Assembly: GCA_030018645.1 (NCBI GenBank)
Contig: JASEHX010000087.1
Coordinates: 1-5,709 of the forward strand
Reading direction: 5' to 3'
From: Candidatus Margulisiibacteriota bacterium
GTDB taxonomy: Bacteria; Margulisbacteria; WOR-1; O2-12-FULL-45-9
DNA length: 5,709 nucleotides
Shown here: positions 1-5,103 of the stretch, one piece after another
Position numbering within the stretch: the first letter of the stretch is position 1
How the letters are laid out: the number at the start of each line of letters is the position of its first letter
The notes under the pieces: generated by a model
What the model was told of the DNA's origin: nothing
Seen by the model: only the letters and a program-made list of their open reading frames with translations
Databases searched by the model: none
Made by a program: the position numbers and the translations under genes

Positions 1-34
1 GAGACAAGAGGGGGTAAAAAAAAGCGAAGGTTAA

Positions 35-1264
35 CTAACCAAGTGAAGCCAAATGTTCATCTACCCAGGAAAAATCAGGTGGAGTTGGACGCTCTTCCGA
101 TACACAACTTTGCACTGCTTTCTCTTTTGCCAGTAAAGCTACCCGGCGGCACTCGGCCGGATCGGCAATTTCCCGGGCAATTGAAATTGTCAGCTCGCGG
201 AAGATTTGAGGTCCCTCACCTTCCGGCTGGGCATCGCAAATGATCAATAAATTAGCCAGCACCGGAACATTGACCGCCCAAAGATTATCTTTGAACCAGC
301 GGACATGCTCTAGGGCTTCATCATAGTGCTCCAGGCAGAGTAAAGGAACAATGATCAATGTGCGTGCGTGGGCTGAAAAAGGATATTGATTCACAAATTG
401 CTGGCATAGATCTTTGGCATGCATAAATAGAGCGGCGTTTCTTTCGGCAGAGGCCTGCTCCTCAACAGCCGAAATCCAACTGGTCCGGGCATCAATGGCA
501 AAATATTCCAAATCAAAATCAGTAGATAATAAATCAACGGCTTCTTGATATAAGGGCCCCGCTTCCTGCCATTTACCTTCCTGGACTAAGATATCCGCGG
601 CTAGTTTCTTGCACCGGCCGGCCACATCGGAAGTAACCCCCTTCTTGTCGCCGGTTAATGCTGCCTCAACCTGGGCCAATAATTTTTTGGCTTCCCCTAT
701 TTTATCCTGTTGGATAAGAATGATTACTTGCGTCAAGAGGAAGGTCGGCAATGCGGCGATCCGACTGGCCGCCGTGACCATCTCCATGGCTTGGTCCAAC
801 TTCCCTTGGTGGCTCTCGGCTTCGGCCGCAAATTGGAAATAAAAAGGCAAACGCCCGGAGGTAAGAGCGACCCGCCTATTTAACAATGCTCCCTCGGCGC
901 CAATGCCTAAAGTACCGCCTAAACCAGATAAGGGGTTCATGGCTGAAACTTCCCTCAAGGCCTTTATTGTTCTGCCTATGACAGACAACACCTCCCCAAA
1001 ATTGCCGGTTTTCATATGGAGAATGGCAATCCCTTCTACTGCCATAGAGAAAAGAGGATTAATTTTTAGCACCTCCTCAAACATAGCAATGGCCTTATCC
1101 TGCCGGCGGCAGAAAGCATACAGGCGTCCCATATTAACTTGTGCACCCATCCAATCTTCCCCGATATAGGTTAAATCTGTCCTCGCTTGCACTTGAGTGT
1201 GGCGTTTTTTCAGCTCGGCAAAGGCCTCTTCAGCAGAGGCTGCTTTTGCGGTAAAATCATCCAT
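35..1264 (-). CDS. TPR-like helical repeat protein, last gene of the leftward operon
   Basis: I do not recognise a named family. The 409-residue product looks like a soluble alpha-solenoid of degenerate tetratricopeptide repeats. Helix pairs resembling TPR units lie near residues 40-73 (GRLYAF ... KAIAMFEEVLKINP), 145-170 (HQGKLDQAMEMV), 175-204 and 217-247 (ADILVQEGKWQEAGPLYQEA). A glycine-rich loop (GGTLGIGAEG) lies near 116-125. There is no signal peptide and no clear membrane segment, so a cytoplasmic scaffold or protein-binding role is likely. I chose the ATG at 1264, which begins 10 nt after the stop of the preceding gene. The frame is open back to a TTG at 1312, which would overlap that gene by 38 nt and add 16 residues. 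Neither start has a good Shine-Dalgarno. The neighbouring reading frame and a T6 run make a frameshifted fusion with the preceding gene possible. The gene ends at a TAG (35-37). Confidence 0.8.
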   Translation of the reverse strand: MDDFTAKAASAEEAFAELKKRHTQVQARTDLTYIGEDWMGAQVNMGRLYAFCRRQDKAIAMFEEVLKINPLFSMAVEGIAILHMKTGNFGEVLSVIGRTIKALREVSAMNPLSGLGGTLGIGAEGALLNRRVALTSGRLPFYFQFAAEAESHQGKLDQAMEMVTAASRIAALPTFLLTQVIILIQQDKIGEAKKLLAQVEAALTGDKKGVTSDVAGRCKKLAADILVQEGKWQEAGPLYQEAVDLLSTDFDLEYFAIDARTSWISAVEEQASAERNAALFMHAKDLCQQFVNQYPFSAHARTLIIVPLLCLEHYDEALEHVRWFKDNLWAVNVPVLANLLIICDAQPEGEGPQIFRELTISIAREIADPAECRRVALLAKEKAVQSCVSEERPTPPDFSWVDEHLASLG

Positions 1265-1274
1265 CTGTCTGCGT

Positions 1275-1724
1275 TTAAAAAAGAAATCGGCTTGACGGAT
1301 AACGGCTGTCAATCACCACCGGCCCATTTTTAGCGCAAAGCTTGGCGCCGTCAATTAATAATTGCTGAAAATCAGAACCCGGCACAGCTTCTAACCGGGT
1401 TGTCAATCCATCTACCGGATCAGCAACCGCAATTATTGGCTTGGGCGCCGCTGCCCTGGCGGCTTTTTGGGCTTCCCGGGCGGCTTTAGCCTGGTCTTTT
1501 AAAAATTGGCTAATTTCAGTCGCCACCGGCCTGGAAATAAGCTTTTGATTTTGAAGTGCTTTTACGATTTTTTCGCCCGCATCCCTTCCCCCTTCCTCAA
1601 AGGCCTTATCGGCCGCAAAGAAGGCACACAGGGCAACTGCTTCTTTGCCGAAATCTTTCTCCACCGCTTCAATTACTTGGGTTAACTCTCGGACAATATC
1701 GGCTAAGGCAGTACTTTGTGCCAT
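1275..1724 (-). CDS. Hypothetical helical protein, third gene of the leftward operon
   Basis: No family is recognised. The 149-residue product has a mostly helical first half (residues 5-80) and an alanine-rich charged stretch at 78-94 (KAAREAQKAARAAA) that looks like a helical linker. A short second part follows (97-135), with PIIAVADPVDGL and a helix QQLLIDGAKLCAKNG. No signal peptide or membrane segment is visible. It starts at an ATG 12 nt after the HEPN gene stop, without an obvious Shine-Dalgarno, and is probably translated from the same transcript. Its last residues (SRYPSSRFLF) are read from DNA that is also open in the TPR frame, so the natural C-terminus is uncertain. A loss of one base in the T6 run, or a +1 slip there, would join it to the TPR gene. 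The name is limited to what can be seen. Confidence 0.7.
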   Translation of the reverse strand: MAQSTALADIVRELTQVIEAVEKDFGKEAVALCAFFAADKAFEEGGRDAGEKIVKALQNQKLISRPVATEISQFLKDQAKAAREAQKAARAAAPKPIIAVADPVDGLTTRLEAVPGSDFQQLLIDGAKLCAKNGPVVIDSRYPSSRFLF

Positions 1725-1736
1725 AGCCGCGCTGTT

Positions 1737-2147
1737 TTATTCGCGAGGCAGGATTCCCTTCACCCAACCGATAAATCTTTCGGCATGTTTTGCTACATCT
1801 TCTGCGTCAGACCGAGTAAATAATTTCCCTTCATATTCAACCAAATTTTTCTTGGCCAGCAATCTCCTAAGGTGGCTTAACGCCTCCTTGACGCCTTCAT
1901 AGTCAACTAAAGAAAGCGTGAGATTAACTGCATCTTGGTGGTCTTTGCTGACACTGCGAATCCCATGAAAAAAGACAAGGACCGCATCATTGGCTGAAAT
2001 AGCGGCATGGACAGCCGATAATCCCGCCGAACTCCATAATTCTTGGTCCAAAGCATTTTGCATAGATTGGAAAAACTCAAGTGCCTTTTTATAATAATTA
2101 ACGTATTGCGATTTATTAACTTCAACGGTTGGCATTTTCTTATGCAT
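1737..2147 (-). CDS. HEPN-domain-like protein, putative RNase toxin paired with the upstream MNT gene
   Basis: The 136-residue, almost entirely helical protein resembles the HEPN superfamily, whose toxin members are RNases that cut RNA through an R-X4-6-H motif. Seen here: helix 1 at about 15-34 (YVNYYKKALEFFQSMQNAL), helix 2 at 38-60 (WSSAGLSAVHAAISANDAVL), then R64-SVSKD-H70, which fits R-X5-H, and C-terminal helices at 85-100 and 113-132. The HepT-type motif carries a Tyr two residues after the His, the AMPylation target; here that position is Asp72. The gene overlaps the MNT gene by 8 nt (ATGCATAA), which suggests coupled translation and the usual MNT/HEPN pairing. The start could instead be TTG at 2159 or ATG at 2135; none has a convincing ribosome site. 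HEPN assignment is by pattern, motif and neighbour, not by search. A non-toxic HEPN accessory is the main alternative. Confidence 0.75.
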   Translation of the reverse strand: MHKKMPTVEVNKSQYVNYYKKALEFFQSMQNALDQELWSSAGLSAVHAAISANDAVLVFFHGIRSVSKDHQDAVNLTLSLVDYEGVKEALSHLRRLLAKKNLVEYEGKLFTRSDAEDVAKHAERFIGWVKGILPRE

Positions 2148-2757
2148 AAATTGTTTCAATAAAGGCCTTCCCGTAAATTATTTTACCCTTTTTGACAATA
2201 CTTTTAACAAATTTATCATTTTTTTGATATTTTAAACGGAATTGGCTTGCCTTTAATAACACTGGGGATAATAAGTTGCCGAATTTTTTGGAAACCAATA
2301 AACTAATTTCGTCAATTTTTTCATCGATTGTTGACAAATTTACCCTTTCTTTTATGATTATCAGTAAATCAATATCGCTGTCCGGCCGTTCGCCGCCTTC
2401 AGCCATACTGCCGAAAAGGATTATAGAATCAATATCATTTTTCAATGCCCGAATAAGCAGCTGCGTCATGTGATTCTGGAGTTTATCTTCAAAAGCAAAA
2501 AGGGGCCGCAATGCATCGGAAACAAATAGATTTTCCTCATTAAGTTTATATAATTTCGCGCTCCCCACCCTACGCATTCTTACAATTCCTTGCTTCCATA
2601 GCTCCATAAGGGCGGAATGAGTTATGCGCTGCGCCAAGCCGACCGCCCTAGCCAATTCGCGGCCGGCCATTTCGGCGTTTGTCTTTACTAAAAACCTGAT
2701 TAGTTTTACTTTTGATTGTTGTCCAAGCAAATCATCCAGCGGCTGATTAAATCGCAT
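2140..2757 (-). CDS. Winged-helix + MNT nucleotidyltransferase, putative antitoxin and autorepressor
   Basis: This is a two-domain protein of 205 residues. Residues about 10-75 look like a winged helix-turn-helix: a helix at KVKLIRFLV, recognition region RELARAVGLAQRITHSALMEL, and a basic wing RMRRVGSAKLYKL. Residues about 90-200 form a minimal nucleotidyltransferase with FGS(116-117)MAEGGERPDSD(128)ID(130), an exact GS-X10-DxD motif as in MntA antitoxins, which AMPylate HEPN toxins. A third catalytic carboxylate is not obvious in the later strand (NLLSPVLL). The start at ATG 2757 is chosen because AAAGGGA (2763-2769) lies 5 nt upstream; an in-frame ATG at 2775 has no such site and sits on the operator edge. 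It is the first gene of the operon, behind a strong promoter with tandem palindromes that its winged helix could bind. GC is about 30% over 2161-2280 by my count, lower than flanking genes, which suggests separate acquisition. Confidence 0.88.
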   Translation of the reverse strand: MRFNQPLDDLLGQQSKVKLIRFLVKTNAEMAGRELARAVGLAQRITHSALMELWKQGIVRMRRVGSAKLYKLNEENLFVSDALRPLFAFEDKLQNHMTQLLIRALKNDIDSIILFGSMAEGGERPDSDIDLLIIIKERVNLSTIDEKIDEISLLVSKKFGNLLSPVLLKASQFRLKYQKNDKFVKSIVKKGKIIYGKAFIETIYA

Positions 2758-2762
2758 TTTAT

Positions 2763-2769
2763 TCCCTTT
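2763..2769 (-). promoter_or_regulatory. Shine-Dalgarno that decides the MNT gene start
   Basis: On the minus strand AAAGGGA lies 5 nt before the ATG at 2757. It is the only good ribosome site in the leftward operon and selects this ATG over the in-frame ATG at 2775. Confidence 0.7.
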
Positions 2770-2774
2770 CAGCA

Positions 2775-2814
2775 TTGGCTACTTTTGTAGCCAATTGGCT
2801 ACTTTTGTAGCCAT
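2775..2814 (-). repeat. Two abutting 20-bp palindromes, putative operator
   Basis: Two copies of a 20-bp palindrome, read on the minus strand as TTGGCTACAAAAGTAGCCAA, occupy 2775-2794 and 2795-2814 with no spacing. They differ at one base (position 2814). Each has inverted arms around a 4-nt AAAA centre: 8 bp in the first copy, 7 bp in the second. The 20-bp period puts the two centres about two helical turns apart, on the same face of the DNA, as expected for two cooperating dimers of a winged-helix repressor. The array begins at the last two bases of the -10 box and covers the predicted transcription start. The product of the first gene is the obvious candidate ligand, but that is inference. 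Confidence 0.8.
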
Positions 2815-2841
2815 CATAACTCGCGAACAGATGGATGTCAA
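2813..2841 (-). promoter_or_regulatory. Sigma70-type promoter of the MNT-HEPN operon
   Basis: The minus strand reads TTGACA (2841-2836, 6/6 to consensus), a 17-bp spacer and TATGAT (2818-2813, 5/6). The predicted start of transcription is near 2806, about 50 nt upstream of the MNT ATG at 2757. The -35 box overlaps the TGA stop of the uridylyltransferase gene (2838-2840), so the operon gets its own transcription although it follows that gene in the same direction. The tandem palindromes would block this promoter if occupied. Confidence 0.75.
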
Positions 2842-3587
2842 ACACTTTTTCCATTGCGGGCCAAAAGGGCTTTTTCGATGCCTATCAGTTCTTCCTTGGT
2901 ATTGACCCCTAAGATTTCCTGATAATCCTCAACTTTATAGGCAAAGATCGGCAGTCCCTTGCGGCGCAGTATTTCCAAAGTATCCGTCAAATAATATTCG
3001 TGCTGGGCGTTTTCTGATCTTACTTCGGCCAGGGCGGCAAAGAGCGCCTCTTTGTCAAAACAGAAAGTGCCGCTGTTGATCTCACGAATGCGCAATTCCT
3101 CCGGCGCCGCATCTTTTTTTTCGACAATTCTTAATACCTCGCCGTTTTCACCACGCACAACCCTCCCATAATTACCGGCATCCGGCAGTTCAGCTGTTAG
3201 GTCGGTGGCGGTGGCTCTCTTTGCTTGATGGAATTTTAACAGTTCGGTAAGTGTTTTTTCGGATAATAACGGCACATCACCGGCTAAAATTAAGACCGTT
3301 CCCTTGAAATCCTCTAGATAGGGTTTAACTTGCATGACCGCGTGCCCGGTGCCTAGTTGCTCTTCCTGCATCACAAATTCCAACGGCCAATCTTTATAAT
3401 AATTCATGATCAGGTCGCGCATGTGGCCAACCACCAGGAAAGTTTTTTGGGGATGGAATTTTTTAACCGTTTCCAAGACGTATGTGAGCATGGGCTCGCC
3501 TAAAACTTCGTGGAAGACCTTGGGCAGGTCTGATCGCATGCGCGTGCCCTTCCCCGCCGCCAAAATTATCACCGCTAAATTGTCCAT
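2838..3587 (-). CDS. GlmU N-terminal-like uridylyltransferase, stand-alone
   Basis: The product is a sugar-1-phosphate nucleotidyltransferase of 249 residues whose motifs match the uridylyltransferase half of GlmU, which makes UDP-GlcNAc from GlcNAc-1-P and UTP. Visible are LAAGKGTRM (9-17) with PK (22-23), QLGTGHA (77-83), GDVPLL (103-108, metal-binding Asp104), NYGRV (139-143), VEKKDA (155-160), INSGTF (170-175), EYYLTD (197-202) and GVN (227-229). The left-handed beta-helix acetyltransferase half of full GlmU (about 450 residues in total) is absent, and the gene ends cleanly at TGA, so this is a single-domain form and not a truncation at the window edge. The start is ATG 3587; a TTG at 3596 falls in the -10 box. 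The expected mRNA start lies only about 2 nt before the ATG and there is no Shine-Dalgarno, so a leaderless message is likely. Another substrate in the NTP_transferase family cannot be excluded. Confidence 0.88.
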   Translation of the reverse strand: MDNLAVIILAAGKGTRMRSDLPKVFHEVLGEPMLTYVLETVKKFHPQKTFLVVGHMRDLIMNYYKDWPLEFVMQEEQLGTGHAVMQVKPYLEDFKGTVLILAGDVPLLSEKTLTELLKFHQAKRATATDLTAELPDAGNYGRVVRGENGEVLRIVEKKDAAPEELRIREINSGTFCFDKEALFAALAEVRSENAQHEYYLTDTLEILRRKGLPIFAYKVEDYQEILGVNTKEELIGIEKALLARNGKSV

Positions 3588-3590
3588 AAA

Positions 3591-3619
3591 TTGCAATTAT
3601 AAAACAGAAGCGCTACAAT
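3591..3619 (+). promoter_or_regulatory. Putative promoter of the yqeK-lytR-rsfS operon
   Basis: The plus strand has TTGCAA (3591-3596, 4/6), a 17-bp spacer and TACAAT (3614-3619, 5/6). A start near 3626 would leave only about 4 nt before the TTG start of yqeK. It is superimposed on the promoter of the opposite strand. Confidence 0.55.
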
Positions 3620-3624
3620 AGCAA
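3596..3624 (-). promoter_or_regulatory. Putative promoter of the uridylyltransferase gene
   Basis: The minus strand has TTGCTA (3624-3619, 4/6), a 17-bp spacer and a perfect TATAAT (3601-3596). The predicted start near 3589 is practically at the ATG (3587), in agreement with the lack of a ribosome site. Its -35 and -10 boxes each share one base with the -10 and -35 boxes of the opposing promoter. Confidence 0.6.
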
Positions 3625-3629
3625 TCAAG

Positions 3630-4190
3630 TTGAAAAGGGAAGAAATTATTGCCAAGTTAAAAAAGACGCTTGACCAGGAGCGTTTTCAGCATAGCTTGCG
3701 GGTAGAAAAAACCGCTCTCCAATTAGCCAAAAAATACCGCGTTTCTTCAGCCAAAACCAGCCTTGCCGCCCTCCTGCACGACTGCGCCCGCCGCTTTTCT
3801 CGGCCTCAAATGTTAAGACAAGCCAGGAGGCGCAAAATAAAGATTGGGCCAATTCAACAAGAGGAGCCAAAGCTTTTGCATGCTGAACTTTCGGCCATGC
3901 TTGCCAGTTCAGAGTTTGGAGTGGGGAGTGCGGAGATACTTAGCGCCATTAAAAAGCATACCACCGGATCACCCAAGATGACCAAATTGGAAAAAATCAT
4001 TTACCTGGCCGATCACATCGAAGAAGGACGCAATTTCAAAGGCGTCAAAGCCTTGCGCCGCCTGGCTTTCAGCGGCCTTGATAAAGCCGTCTTGGAATCG
4101 GCCTCCAATATGTTAAAATATTTACTGGATGCGGGACTTCCTATTTATTACGGCACCCTGAAGACCCGCAATTACTATCTGCTGAAATAA
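3630..4190 (+). CDS. yqeK: HD-domain hydrolase of the YqeK family (symmetrical Ap4A hydrolase)
   Basis: This 186-residue HD phosphohydrolase matches YqeK, the symmetrical diadenosine tetraphosphatase that splits Ap4A into two ADP and so acts on a stress nucleotide. The metal-binding set is present in order: H21 (ERFQHSLRV), H50-D51 (ALLHDCAR), H84 (LLHAELSA), H110 (AIKKHTTG) and D128 (IIYLADHIEEGRNF). Length and the C-terminal region fit the family. The start is a TTG at 3630; no in-frame ATG lies nearby and the N-terminus KREEIIAKLKKTLDQERFQHS has the usual family length. There is no Shine-Dalgarno ahead of it. It is the first gene of a co-directional set with lytR (next ATG directly follows its TAA) and rsfS, an arrangement known from many bacteria, although the customary upstream nadD is absent. 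A stretch of 7-nt GAG repeats lies inside the gene at 3912-3935. Confidence 0.9.
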   Translation: MKREEIIAKLKKTLDQERFQHSLRVEKTALQLAKKYRVSSAKTSLAALLHDCARRFSRPQMLRQARRRKIKIGPIQQEEPKLLHAELSAMLASSEFGVGSAEILSAIKKHTTGSPKMTKLEKIIYLADHIEEGRNFKGVKALRRLAFSGLDKAVLESASNMLKYLLDAGLPIYYGTLKTRNYYLLK

Positions 4191-5075
4191 ATGAAAAAAA
4201 CTTTTACCATCACGGTAATTATCATCCTATTATTTACCGTGCTGTTTGGCTTCTTTGTCGGCATTGCCACCCGCCTGGCATTATTTGATATTTTTATCAG
4301 TTTAACTCCGACTAAGTCCCTGCTGGAAAAAACCAATATCCTGGTTTTAGGAGTTGACCACGCTTTTGGCAGCCGGTCGGACACCATTATGGTCCTGCAT
4401 ATTGACCCTGAAGCCAAAAAAGCGGCGCTTATTTCCATCCCGCGCGACACCTTGGTGGTTTTACCCGGGCGGGGATTGGATAAAGTTAACCACGCGTTTG
4501 CCTACGGGGGAGTGGAACTGTCGAAAAGCACGGTTGAACAATTTTTAGGGATTGAAATCCCTTATTATGTGGTAATCAACCTATCCGGCATCATCAAGAT
4601 TATTGATGACCTGGGAGGGATAACAGTTAACGTTGAACATCGGATGTATTATGTGGACTATGCCGGCGATTTGAACATTGACCTCCAGCCAGGGGTGCAA
4701 AAGCTGAATGGGCGGCAGGCAATGGGTTACTTGCGCTACCGCCGCGACGGGGGTGACTTTAAGCGCATTTCGCGCCAGCAGGATTTTTTGGCCGCCTTGT
4801 CCAAGGAAATGATGAAGCGGGAAAACATTTTGCGCTCGCCGCAGTTGTTTTTGACTTTCCTTTCCTATATTTACACCAATATGGATTCGCGGCAAATCTT
4901 GGGATTGAGCTTGGCTGTACGGTCAGCGCAGGAAACCGGCCAGATCAAAATGACCACCGTTCCTGGTTCGGACATGATGGTTAACGGCGCCTATTATTTG
5001 AAGCCCAATACCGAACGTTTGCAGGAAATAGTCCAGCAATACTTTTTGGAGGGGAAAAAAGATCAAAACCCATAA
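4191..5075 (+). CDS. LytR-CpsA-Psr (LCP) family cell-wall glycopolymer ligase
   Basis: This is a 294-residue membrane-anchored LCP protein. Members transfer undecaprenyl-phosphate-linked glycopolymers to peptidoglycan outside the membrane. A lysine start (MKK) and one hydrophobic segment at about 6-27 give an N-in, C-out signal anchor, leaving the catalytic domain outside. Core motifs: NILVLGVD (49-56), SRSDTIMVL (61-69, Asp64), SIPRDTLV (82-89, Arg85), KVNHAFAYGG (98-107), DDLGGITV (139-146), LNGRQAMGYLRYRRD (172-186) and RISRQQDFL (192-200). These arginines and aspartates form the phosphate and metal site of the family. The length is that of a minimal LCP with no C-terminal LytR_C extension. 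Its ATG directly follows the yqeK stop and has no independent ribosome site, so translation is probably coupled. Confidence 0.92.
   Translation: MKKTFTITVIIILLFTVLFGFFVGIATRLALFDIFISLTPTKSLLEKTNILVLGVDHAFGSRSDTIMVLHIDPEAKKAALISIPRDTLVVLPGRGLDKVNHAFAYGGVELSKSTVEQFLGIEIPYYVVINLSGIIKIIDDLGGITVNVEHRMYYVDYAGDLNIDLQPGVQKLNGRQAMGYLRYRRDGGDFKRISRQQDFLAALSKEMMKRENILRSPQLFLTFLSYIYTNMDSRQILGLSLAVRSAQETGQIKMTTVPGSDMMVNGAYYLKPNTERLQEIVQQYFLEGKKDQNP
5048..5052 (+). promoter_or_regulatory. Shine-Dalgarno pointing to a possible upstream rsfS start
   Basis: GGAGG near the end of the LCP gene lies 9 nt before an in-frame ATC codon (5062) of the rsfS frame. It is the strongest ribosome-site match in the window. 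No ATG, GTG or TTG of any frame lies at a fitting distance downstream, so it may serve a non-canonical start of rsfS. Confidence 0.45.
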
Positions 5076-5103
5076 GACAAAACCTCTCCCTCTGCAAGAT
5101 TTA

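Noticed and set aside
16..40. Possible terminator after the TPR gene: on the minus strand a short GGTT/AACC stem followed 4 nt later by T8.
   Set aside because: The stem is only 4-5 bp and includes the stop codon; too weak to annotate as an intrinsic terminator.
609..1169. Plus-strand open frames opposite the TPR gene.
   Set aside because: They lie antisense to a well-supported coding region and show no protein-like motifs or ribosome sites.
1275..1290. Slippery heptamers TTTTTTA and TTTAAAC for a -1 ribosomal frameshift.
   Set aside because: The TPR frame is +1 relative to the upstream gene, so a -1 slip leads to the wrong frame; only a +1 or -2 event or an indel would join them.
1907..2125. 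Open 72-codon minus-strand frame inside the HEPN gene.
   Set aside because: Fully contained in the HEPN gene in another frame, with no family resemblance; a shadow.
2775..2814. Start of a CRISPR array, because of directly repeated palindromes.
   Set aside because: The units abut with no spacers and there are only two copies; operator geometry explains them better.
2775..2814. Terminator of the uridylyltransferase gene formed by the palindromes.
   Set aside because: No T-tract follows on the minus strand, and the position over a promoter start favours an operator.
3634..3650. AAGGGA inside yqeK followed by in-frame ATT codons, suggesting a later non-canonical start.
   Set aside because: The TTG at 3630 already gives the normal family N-terminal length, so the internal site is not needed.
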